This document shows positions 39,401 to 48,758 of a DNA stretch of 64,000 nucleotides, piece by piece. The notes under the pieces were generated by a model. It had not been told where the DNA came from, ran no database searches, and saw nothing but the letters and a program-made list of their open reading frames with translations. Source of the stretch: Limonium bicolor. Its lineage: Eukaryota > Streptophyta > Magnoliopsida > Caryophyllales > Plumbaginaceae. The DNA is taken from positions 141,115,296 through 141,179,295 of the forward strand of contig CM041776.1 in NCBI GenBank assembly GCA_023374045.1. The letters run 5' to 3'. Every line of letters starts with the position of its first letter. Within the stretch, counting starts at the first letter, position 1. A program made the position numbers and the translations under genes.

Positions 39401-41298
39401 TAAATACCAAAATATTAGTGTGACCTTGTAATTTAGCTAAATAAGAAGTTAAAACTCTATGCTATGATAAGATTAGAATTTAAATATAAAGTTTATGAAT
39501 TAATGTGGTTGTTTTGTAAATAACCCAAATATAAGGGTAAGAAATTAGATTAAAATAAATATAGGTCCTACATGGATATTTGGAGGAATTAGAAAGAAAG
39601 AATCTTGATTGAAGGAGTTATGAGGTTTAAACTATGACTTATATAGTTATAAGGAATTTAAAGATAACCAATGATTATTACTTTTGGGTTAAAGGAGGAA
39701 TAATGAAAACTATAAGAACTTTATGTCCATATATGACATATAAATATAGTTAAGGAATTATAAGTTGTTATGTCAGCTAGACAAAAAAATAAATAAATAA
39801 ATAACAAATATAGTACATGAATAAATAAATACATATATGTACATTAAAGGATTTATAAATAAATCAAAAGGAATAACAAATAAGTGATACATAAAATCAT
39901 TAGGTAATTAAAAGAAATAAACCTCACATGAAATAACAAATACGAGATTTGTCAAATGATTCAATAGGATCATTATATAAGGGTAACATAAATTAACCCT
40001 CTCAGTTAATCCTATTCTAGGACTTTGTTTGACCAGACGTTGACCGGGAATTAAACAAGTACAGTCTACGGTGAACGGTATAGGATTCTTGCAACCTGTT
40101 TTCTACCGGATTACACCGGCTTGTGTGCTATCTGTTGTTTGAAATAACGACCAAGATAATTAATGTAAATGTTGTTTACTCTTGTGCACTGTTGTATTAT
40201 TTTATGTGCGTGAATGATGCTGACTACAACGTGTATGTCCCACGCATACAAACACTACTATACCAGTGGATTAAATACCTGCGCTTCAGTATACCGAGGA
40301 CTTGTACTCAAGTCTCTCACTAACTTCACTTTATAACAAACGTCATTATCCTAAACGTGATAATTGACAATACACATTGTGTTCTTGTTTAACGTCTTTA
40401 TATGACACTTAACAACTCTATACTACGATAACGAGGAGCCCAGTTGGATCTGGCCATGCATGCTACAGGAGTTGTACCTGTCTCAGGTCGTCTCCTATTC
40501 AGTTATACGTCGCGACGAAACATTTCAGTGGAGAGGAAGACTCTATTCCTCTCGGGTTTCTAATGCCCATCAGTTCAGTGGAGAGGAAGACTTCATTCCT
40601 CTCGTTGGTTCTATTTCCCATCAGCTCTCAGTACAGGGTTTAACTACGTTATCTCCTGGGGACTAACTGCCCAACCTTTCTCTATAACGGGGTCACTATA
40701 CCTCCACTATATTGATATACTTTTATACATCTGTCAGTCCCACTGTGTGGACCCGACAGCTATCAAATGATTCAGCTCAGCTAACTTGACCTTCTGAAGT
40801 CTTGTTCTATGTGACATTATTGTCCTTGTATGGATACTTGTTATTATCAGACTATGCTTGTTTACAGCTTTATAAAAATGAACTGCATGTGTTCGACAAA
40901 GTAGTTGGTGTGGCCCGGTAGACGATGGGCTGCACGTTTTCCATACCAGCATTGTTTGCTGAGCCCCTTTGGGGGCCCCCCATTTTTCAGGTACCTGAAG
41001 TTGAGAAGATTACCACACCGAGTGTAGGTGGGGTAGATTCAAGCTATGGGAGTCTTCTTATAGTTACTTGTTTTTACTTAAGTATTTTACATTAGAGTTT
41101 GATTCCTAGTATCTCGGATTGTATTCGTATTCAGACCGTGACTTTTGGAGATTGTATTTGGATTTAGCCTTGTTGGTCACAAGGGTGGCCAACGGCATTG
41201 TAATACCGCCCGGTTGTTGTATTTATTTCCGCTGCAGTTGTATTTTATTTGGGAGTGATCGCCGTTCAGGTTATTGGATTTCGGGTTGGGGTGTTACA
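36406..41298 (+). repeat. Solo LTR of family T (4.89 kb) in L3 5' LTR
   Basis: Starts TGAAATACCCC, ends GGGTGTTACA, and is flanked by perfect 5-bp duplications CAAGT (36401-36405 and 41299-41303). The L3 LTR sequence resumes exactly as in the intact sibling copy (near 26434). The first 2.6 kb matches 48759-51387, the 3' LTR of the coding T element. No internal sequence, primer site or polypurine tract is attached, so it is a solo LTR formed by LTR-LTR recombination. It is AT-rich in 38350-40000. A 50-bp tandem duplication (about 40524-40613) contains GAGAGGAA ... TTCCTCTC hairpins. Confidence 0.92.
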
Positions 41299-41303
41299 CA
41301 AGT

Positions 41304-42409
41304 TCAACACTCTTGTCACCAATTCTTCCACACTAATTCTTCCTAACTTCTCCAATGTATCTCTATACAATTTGTTACAGATTTTGGGTTCTTATTTCCT
41401 CCATTACTTCCTCAACTAATGCTACTCCTAGTATCCCAAAATACATCCATTCACTTCCTAGTTACATCCCATTAACAAATCATACCCAAATCTGTTACAA
41501 GCTACTAAACGCTCCCATTATACTCTCCACATACACCTAGTCACTACCTAGGTTGTTTTCTCATCTTGAACACTTAAGTCCTCAAATTCCTAGATAAATT
41601 TGACATAGTCTCCCCTATATTATTAACATTCTCCACATGGTTTCACTCACATTATTGATCCATACCACCTGTTCACAACCAATACCAATATACCCATTCT
41701 CGTATACAAAATACCACACTAAACAACCTTAATTTCCTGCACTCAAGCCTTAATTCCCATTTAGGTTTTAACAAGTTTTAAAATGCCTTTTAAGGTTTAA
41801 AACACTTGTTTTCTCCTACACATTACACTACCACTGCACTACCAATTTACAATACCAATTTTAACTTCTAAAAATCTGTTACATTACTTATTACCAAGCT
41901 ACACAAGGAAAGAGTGCAATTACCTTCTTTCTCCTTCTAGTTTCCTTCTTCCTCTTGCCTCTTCCTTCTCTCTCTCTACTGGTTATAGTACTTCACAAAT
42001 CTAACATTATAACCCATTCACATACACATTTCAATACCAAGACTAACCCTTAGATACATTAATGTTTTGAAGTAATTTCTAGGGTTTAGAAACATGTTAC
42101 CTCCCAAGGGTGTAGATGAAGCTTAGAGGAGCTTAAGAACAATGTTTCTACTCCTTCAAAGAAGCCAAAATCGGCTGGGTACAAAGGAACCAAACAAGGG
42201 TTTAGCTAAATTTTCATTTTGCCCATAAGGCTAGAAAAAGATGAAGTTTTAAGAATATTTTTACCTCATTAGAACAAGGAGAACAAGGTGGTTCTAGTGG
42301 TAGTCTTGAAGCTCCAAATGCTTCATACCCATGGAGATGAAAGTTGTTGTTTTCGATTTTTGAAAAGATAGGAATGTAGCTCTTGAGGAGAGGATTCCAA
42401 TGGCACAAG
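41304..42409 (-). repeat. L3 5' LTR, second segment, ending at an abrupt junction
   Basis: Continues L3 LTR sequence matching 26434-27530. It stops at GGCACAAG (42409), where intact copies continue TTTTGTAATTTTTGG. The remaining roughly 800 bp of the LTR is not in the window. Coding T-family sequence begins at 42410. Confidence 0.85.
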
Positions 42410-42552
42410 GATACACCGAGATTAGGATTTCTAAAAGCTTAGGTTATGGGTTGAGTGATAGTATTGAAAGGAGTTTAAGTTAGTTTTACTTAGACTACTA
42501 TCCAAGACCGAGATTGCGACCACGGTATCTAACATACCTCAATATCCTGCAG
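42410..42552 (+). other. Leader remnant upstream of gag in T
   Basis: This 143-bp stretch does not occur in the L elements and precedes the gag ATG. A complete element would have an LTR end and primer site before it. Neither TGGTATCAGAGC nor GGTGTTACA is present between 42410 and 42552, so the 5' part of T has been lost or replaced at the 42409/42410 junction. Confidence 0.5.
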
Positions 42553-43985
42553 ATGTCAGGAAGAGGAGGACGCCGTGGACAGGCCGATGAGGAGCCAAAC
42601 ATCAGGCTGGCAGACATTGCTACTTTAATCGCTCAGGCATTTGCACAGGCGGGGGTTGGACAGCAGCAGCAGCTACCTCCACCACCACCACCCAGGGAGA
42701 GAGATTGGGTGAAGAGTTTGGCTGATCTGAGGCCAACTGCATTCAAGGGGCAGACTGACCCTGCTCACTTGGAGACATACATCATGGAGATGGAGACAGC
42801 GTTCGAAACGCTTGCAGTCCCAGCTAGGGAAAAGGTAAGGCTTGCTGCCTTTTATCTAAAGGATGCAGCGAGAGATTGGTGGAACATGGTGAAAGCCGAC
42901 CACCTGGATGACCCAGCATTTACTTGGGGACACTACACTGCACTACTTAGGGGCAAATACTACCCGGCCCACACCAGGATGGTGAAGACGAGAGAGTTTG
43001 ATGCCCTGGAGCAGACGGGAAAGATGTCAGTGGATGAGTACTATGCAAGTTCACTTCGCTACTCCGACTACTACCCGGTATAGGATACTCGGACCAAGTG
43101 TTGGTCGACCGATTCTACGGGGGACTGAGCCCTCGACTCCAGTTTGGGATGGGACCAATCATCCCTACCAGTTTACAGGTAGAACATGAGAGACATAAAC
43201 CGGTTGAAAATTTTATTATCTACTATACCCCGTCATGGGAGAATTGGAGATTGATACCTTGAGATTTCAGGAATGTTATCATGCTGCCTCCGTGGTGGAG
43301 ATTACATGTAAGAGAAGGGATGCTTTGAGCTCCCAAAAGAGGAAGGACGGACTTGGTGGCGAAGATGCTAAGCAGGGGAACTCCAACAAAAGGAACAAAC
43401 CTTATCAGAAAGGCCAGGGGTCCTACCAAGGGAAGGGGAACCAAACTACTGGGAACCCCCAGTCAGGAACCCACGGAGCGGCAACATCACAGAAAACCTA
43501 CCCACCTAAGGGTAGGCACTCTAACCAAGCAGTCAAATTTGAAACTTGTGTGATTACTTCAGTACCGTTAGAATGTGTAATTGACCTTGATTGTATTAGG
43601 TTCTGGATCTGGCTCAAACACGGGCCAGAAGTATGTCCGCCATTTCAACTGTAGACAGTGTGGAAAAGATCACCCCGGCGTGGACTGCCAAGGGGAGAAA
43701 GTTTAGTGTCGCCATTGTCAAATACTTGGACATCGGGCCTTCGAGTGTATCCGAAACCCGGAGAGCAAGAACTACCGCCCGGGAGCAAAGGCAAACACCG
43801 GCCCTAAGAATGGAGCTAGCGATACTCGCCCTCCGCCAACAAACCAGGCTCAGGTGTATAAGGGCAAAGGCCCAGCATCGGGACCCGCCATGCATGTCAT
43901 GGACCGCTCAGATGAGGCTGGTCCTTCTACCAACCCAGGTATTTCTAAACCATGTGAACCTATTATTGAGCAATGGATGATGTGA
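42553..43985 (+). pseudogene. gag: gag of T element (capsid and two zinc knuckles), frameshifted
   Basis: Gag forms the particle and binds RNA. The ATG at 42553 begins MSGRGGRRGQ; a Gln/Pro-rich run follows. The retrotransposon gag domain covers about residues 60-175 (FKGQTDPAHLETYI, AARDWWNM, TWGHYTALLRGKYYP, FDALEQTGKMSVDEYY). The frame is lost near 43080 and resumes in other frames: a basic, Lys/Gln-rich linker at 43235-43540, then two C2HC knuckles. Knuckle one (43650-43688) has spacing CX2CX3HX4C, one residue short of the usual form. Knuckle two (43707-43748) is canonical CX2CX4HX4C. A TAG at 43704-43706 lies just before the second knuckle. The final frame ends at TGA 43983-43985, just before the AlkB insert. 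Confidence 0.85.
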
Positions 43986-44049
43986 ATGAGTGCTTGCATG
44001 CCTTGATTGCCTAATTAAGTAGGGAAGAATTAGTAAGACTCACTAGTAA

Positions 44050-44805
44050 AATTTAAACCACGTAGGAAGCTATAAGATATGCTTTCCTATCCCCTCACCG
44101 CCCTCCCTGGAAGAAAACATTATCAAAATACAAGAACCAGGGAACGAACAATGTAAGGTTATCCAACCAGGTTTGATATTACTCAAAGGATACCTAACAC
44201 CGGAGACACAAATTACAATCATCAGAAAATGTCTAGAATTGGGAGCAGGACCAGGAGGGTTCTACACTCCAGAATTTCCAGGAGGATCAAAGATGAAGCT
44301 GAAAATGATGTGCTTAGGAAAGGATTGGAATCCTTACACAAAAACCTACCAAGATACAAGAAATGGAGATGGAGCACAAGTACCAAAAATCCCAGAAGAA
44401 TTTTTACCAATTGTGGAACAAGCAGTTAATACAGTTCAACAGCTAGAAGAAGATCCAGTTCCCAATCTAAGGGCTGATCTATGTATCATCAACTTCTATG
44501 AAGAAGGAGGTCGTTTAGGACTACACCAGGACAATGATGAAACAAAAGGGTCCCTTGAACAGGGGATACCAGTATTAACTTTGTCAATTGGAGATGACGC
44601 AGAGTTCCTTTATGGCGAGCAGAAGCGTGTGGACCTTGCAAAGAAAATCATATTGAGTTCAGGAGATGTTTTAGTAATGGGTGGAAAGTAAAGGTTGCTA
44701 TACCATGGAATTAAGAGGATCAAACTAAACACAGCACCTTCGACAGTGATAAACACCACTCACATGAAACCAGGAAGATTAAGTTTGACTTTTAGAAAGT
44801 ACTAG
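44050..44805 (+). pseudogene. AlkB-like Fe(II)/2-oxoglutarate dioxygenase domain captured between gag and protease
   Basis: AlkB enzymes oxidatively remove methyl groups from nucleic acid bases using Fe(II) and 2-oxoglutarate. The frame is open from 44050 to a TAA at 44689-44691 and continues in the same frame to TAG 44803-44805. Visible motifs: VIQPGLILLKGYLTPE (start of domain), LKMMCLGKDWNP (nucleotide-recognition region), CIINFYEEGGRLGLHQDNDE with the HxD iron ligands His 44524-44526 and Asp 44530-44532, LSIGDDAEFLYG, and SSGDVLVMGG. After the stop come the distal iron ligand His (44704-44706, in LLYHGIKRI) and the 2-oxoglutarate Arg pair in GRLSLTFR (44776-44778, 44794-44796). From memory the pattern is nearest plant ALKBH1-type proteins, not viral AlkB. 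There is no intron, which suits capture through RNA. The stop removes the last iron ligand, so this copy should be inactive. Confidence 0.9.
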
Positions 44806-44928
44806 TATTGTAATTGTTTGGACATCTGAAAGGAGATCATCTCATCAATGAAGCATTATTGTTATGAAAAGTGAATGTTTGTCGACCTCCAACATATACC
44901 AGAGTACTTACCCAGATTCTGTTGTTAG

Positions 44929-45403
44929 GTTGTGCTAAGGAGAGGGAAGGTGCCTTAAGTATTCTTACTGAGGAGGAGGCCAGCAAGGGCGGCGCGATCC
45001 TCACTGGTACCTTTCCTGTTAATGGAGTGGACGCATTAGTACTATTCGACTCCGGAGCCTCACATACTTTCGTTTCGCCTACGCTTGCAGGGAAGTTGGG
45101 GCTAGACGCTGTAGAGTTACCTGATTTTAAGGTGGCACTCCCGTCTAAGGAGAAGATCAGTTGCACTCGTCTTTATAGAGGAGCCACTATCCGTATTAAG
45201 GAGGAGGAATTTCCCATTGACCTTATTGAGTTCAGAGGTCTAGGATTCGACGTTATTGCCGGGATGGACTGGTTGGGGCGGCACAGAGGCCGCATTCTTT
45301 GTGCAGAGCGCAGACTGTTACTTAAGAGCCCATCAGGAGTGACAGTATCATACCGCCAGAGCCCTAGAGCACCATCAATAAAGGTGATATCTGCTATGTC
45401 CAT
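44929..45403 (+). CDS. Aspartic protease of T element
   Basis: Cleaves the Gag-Pol polyprotein. The open frame runs from 44871 to a TAG ending at 45458. Protease homology begins around [11 protein letters not shown] (about 44947) with [19 protein letters not shown]; the catalytic Asp is in DSGA near 45050, followed by [15 protein letters not shown]. The flap and C-terminal motifs ([29 protein letters not shown]) are present. The frame shifts to that of reverse transcriptase near 45400, so the polyprotein is broken there. The upstream part 44871-44946 belongs to the AlkB insert boundary region. The protease itself has no internal break. Confidence 0.88.
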
Positions 45404-46348
45404 GTACAACACGTCAGGAAGCAGAAGGAAGTATACTTATGCTATGTTCAGGATGTAGAGCACGACCCTGATTTTGATCCAGATATGCCAGTGGTGTCAG
45501 AATTTCCAGATATTTTTCCAAAGGAACTTCCAGGCTTACCGCCACCCAGAGAGGTAGAGTTCTCCATTGAATTACTACCAGGTACCGGTCCCATAGCTAA
45601 GGCACCGTACCGTATGGCACCAGCAGAGATGGCTGAGTTGAAGGAGCAGCTGAAAGACTTATTAGACAAGGGATACATACGACCTAGCGTATCTCCTTGG
45701 GGAGCACCAGTACTTTTTGTGAAAAAGAAGGATGGAAGCCTTCGGTTATACATCGATTACAGAGAGCTTAATGCAGTATCAGTAAAGAACAAATATCCAC
45801 TACCACGAATCGATGATTTGTTTGATCAGTTAAGAGGAGCGAAAGTGTTTTCAAAGATCGATTTGAGATCAGGATACCATCAGATACCTATTAGGGAGCA
45901 AGACATAGAAAAGACAGCGTTCAGAACACGATACGGCCACTATGAATTTACAGTTATGCCTTTTGGCTTGTCAAATGCACCAGCAGTCTTTATGGATTTG
46001 ATGAACAGATTATTCAGAGAGCAGCTGGATAAGACCGTGGTTGTATTCATCGATGACATCTTAATTTATTCAAAATCTAAGGAAGAGCATGAGAGTCACC
46101 TCCGACATGTACTTGAGATCTTAAGGGAGAACCAGCTTTATGCTAAGTTCTCCAAATGTGAGTTTTGGTTGGACAGAGTTTCCTTTTTAGGACATGTTAT
46201 CTCAGATGCTGGGATCGCAGTGGATCCAGCAAAGATAGAAGCAGTTCGCAGTTGGCCTAGGCCAAGGACAGTGACTGATATCAGGAGTTTCCTTGGGTTA
46301 GCCGGTTACTACAGAAGTTTGTCAGAGAGAGAGACTTCTCCAAATTAG
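45404..46348 (+). pseudogene. Reverse transcriptase of T element
   Basis: Copies element RNA into DNA. Motifs in order: [20 protein letters not shown] (linker), [100 protein letters not shown], the catalytic [10 protein letters not shown] (FIDD form usual in plant gypsy elements), KCEFW and FLGHVIS. One usual Cys in the LRLCIDYRELN motif is Tyr here. The frame is lost near 46320, just after the [10 protein letters not shown] motif, which separates it from RNase H. Confidence 0.93.
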
Positions 46349-46850
46349 CAAAACCTATGACCAGTTTAATGAAGAAAGATGCACCATTCACATGGACTAC
46401 AGAGTGTGAATCATCATTTCAGTTTTTGAAGAACGCTTTGACATCATCACCAGTTTTGACAATACCTGAAGGCACTGAGGGTTATGAAGTTTACTGTGAT
46501 GCATCAGGAAGGGGATTAGGGTGTGTACTCATGCAGAATGGGAAGGTAGTCGCCTACGCTTCCCGACAGTTGAAGAAACATGAGGAAAACTATCCCACAC
46601 ATGATTTGGAGCTCGGAGCTATTGTTTTTGCCTTGAAGATCTGGCGCCACTACCTGTATGGTGTCCAGATGACCGTCTATTCGGATCATAAGAGTTTGAA
46701 GTATGTATTCACCCAGAAGGAGTTAAACATGAGACAAAGAAGATGGGTTGAATTTCTTAAGGATTATGATATTAATTTGCAGTACAAAGAAGGGAAAGCT
46801 AATGTTGTAGCAGACGCACTGAGTCGACGAGCACCTTCTCTAAATGCCAT
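46349..46850 (+). CDS. RNase H domain of T element
   Basis: Degrades the RNA strand of the RNA-DNA hybrid. The open frame from 46357 runs through RNase H and integrase. Acidic catalytic residues are visible in [30 protein letters not shown] and VADALSRR. The tether region [20 protein letters not shown] precedes it. This is the typical Ty3/gypsy arrangement with RNase H directly before integrase. Confidence 0.92.
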
Positions 46851-48312
46851 TGTGGCTAGCTCGAGTCTTATGGACGACATACGTAGCGCACAACAGAGTG
46901 ATCAGCGAATGATGGAGATCAGTCAGAAGTTGTCTGACGGTACATTTGAGGGTGGAAAGTATGAGTTTCATCTACATGATGATGGATTAATCAGATTGAA
47001 GGGCAGATTGTGTATACCCAGAGACAACACAGATATAAAGGAGCATATTCTTCGAGAGTCCCACACTTCTTCCACATCTGTCCATCCAGGAGCTTCTAAG
47101 ATGTACAAAGATCTAAAGAGGTATTTCTGGTGGAGTGGTATGAAGGGCGACGTGACAAAATATGTGATTCGATGTCTCACTTGTCAGAAAGTGAAATTCG
47201 AACATAGACGACCAGGAGGTATGGTACAGTCTATGCCAGTTCCAGAGTGGAAGTTTTACGATATCTCCATGGACTTCATGGTGGGACTACCACCTACGAG
47301 AGGAGGACTTAATATGATTTGGGTTGTTGTTGATCGAATGACTAAAGTTGCTAGGTTTATTCCGATGAAAGACACTTGGAAAGTGCCAAAGTTAGCAGAA
47401 CTATTTGAGCAGGAGATTATCAGACATCATGGAGTACCAAAGACTATTGTTTCAGATCGAGACACTAGATTTCTCTCACGATATTGGCGAGCTACTCGCG
47501 AAGCACTTGGCACTGAATTGAAGCTTAGCACAGCATTTCATCCTCAGACAGATGGTCAGTCAGAGAGGACTATCCAGACCTTAGAGGACATGCTACGAGC
47601 ATGTGCCTTGGATTTTCAGGGCAGCTAGATAGATAGATTACATCTCATCGAGTTTGCATACAATAACAACTATCACGCCTCTATACAGATGTCACCTTTC
47701 CAAGCCTTATATGGCAGACCATGTCGCACACCATTGTGCTGGGACGAGTCTAGTGAGACCGTCATCATTGGGCCTGAGTACTTAGAGCAAGTCCAGGCAG
47801 AAGTACAACAAATCAGAAGTAACATGAAAGCAGCACAAGACAGACAGAAATCATATGCTGATGAGAGGTGACGAGACCTTGAGTTCGCAGTTGGCGACAA
47901 GGTATTTCTACGAGTATCACCCATGAAGGGTGTATTCAGATTTGGGAAAAAGGGCAAACTAAGCCCGAAATTTGTAGGACCCTACGCTATCATAGAGCGG
48001 GTGGGCCTTGTGGCATATCGACTTGATTTGCCAGCTGAGTTGGGCAAAGTACACAATGTTTTTCATGTGTCTCAGGTTAAGAAATACATGCCTCATCCTT
48101 CTCATGTTCTACAACCAGAGACACTCTCATTAGAACCAACAATGCGGTATGTGGAAACACCGCAACGAATCTTAGACAGAAAAACACGAGATACTCGAAA
48201 CAAATCGGTGAGCCTAGTAAAAGTTCTTTGGTCAAACCACGATGTGGAAGAGGCGACATGGGAATTAGAAGCAGATATGGGAGCGAAATTTCCCTCATTA
48301 TTTACCGACTAG
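46851..48312 (+). pseudogene. Integrase with GPY-type module and chromodomain-like tail
   Basis: Inserts the DNA copy into the genome. The HHCC zinc-binding region ([18 protein letters not shown] ... CLTCQK, about 47065-47190) is followed by the catalytic core: first Asp in [10 protein letters not shown], second in IVSDRDTRF, Glu in [12 protein letters not shown]. Two in-frame stops interrupt one continuous frame: TAG 47626-47628, where plant gypsy integrases usually have Trp, and TGA near 47869. The C-terminal module (KLSPKFVGPYAIIERVG, YRLDLP) and a chromodomain-like tail (ILDRKTRDTRN, VKVLWSNHDVEEATWELE) end at TAG 48310-48312. Such tails guide integration to particular chromatin in chromoviruses. 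Confidence 0.92.
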
Positions 48313-48746
48313 ACACTTTAGTCTAGGGTACGGGGGCGTACCCCTCTTTTTTTGGGGGGGTAGAGCCTTTTTCGTTTGTGAGTTTAGTATACATTTTGTT
48401 GCACTTTAGTGCATTTCAGTGACACTTTGTCTTGTATGTGTTCTTGTGTAACACTGTATTTGAATATACTTTGAACTTCTACTTGTTAGTGTGTACTTTG
48501 TTACACTACAATGAAAAGTTTATGTGCACTACGCTGCACTATTTGATATGAAAAGTGACTGTGTTATTAAATTACACTATATTGTTCCAAAGTATTCCGT
48601 TGTGTTTGATGTACACTGTGAACTTAGGAATAGGAGACTTGGGACTTGATCCCTAAAAGCTAGATTGAGTTGTGGATACTTAGTGGAACTTGATTCCCCA
48701 CAACCTTATAATTTAGATATGAGACTTCGGGGCGAAGTCCTTTTTT
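48313..48746 (+). other. 3' untranslated region of T element
   Basis: Non-coding stretch between the integrase stop and the polypurine tract. It contains a G-run (48353-48361), repeated TTTGTTGCACTTTAGTGCA-like words with self-pairing character (about 48395-48560) and a GGACTT/AAGTCC-rich part near 48640-48740. No additional protein motif is visible on either strand. Confidence 0.7.
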
Positions 48747-48758
48747 AAGGGGGTAGAT
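48747..48758 (+). other. Polypurine tract of T element
   Basis: AAGGGGGTAGAT directly precedes the LTR start TGAAATACT. It is the same tract as in the L elements with one G fewer, which links the two families. Confidence 0.88.

Larger units (their letters stand above)
24532..42409 (-). mobile_element. L3: LARD-like element, 3' LTR truncated, 5' LTR interrupted
   Basis: Minus-strand element made of a left-truncated 3' LTR (24532-28346, lacking roughly the first 700 bp present in L1), polypurine tract, 5.7 kb non-coding interior (28347-34021), primer site and 5' LTR (34022 onward). The 5' LTR is split by a solo T-family LTR (36406-41298) and stops abruptly at 42409, where coding T sequence begins. 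The interior has no gag or pol motifs and shares the stem-loop string with L1 and L2. Confidence 0.8.

Noticed and set aside
36406..41298. Reading this as the 5' LTR of the coding T element
   Set aside because: It is closed by its own CAAGT duplication and followed by 1.1 kb of L3 LTR before T sequence, so it is a solo LTR.
44050..44805. AlkB as part of an integrated plant RNA virus
   Set aside because: No viral replicase, helicase or coat motifs are nearby, the domain is nearest host ALKBH1-type proteins by motif, and it is embedded between gag and protease.
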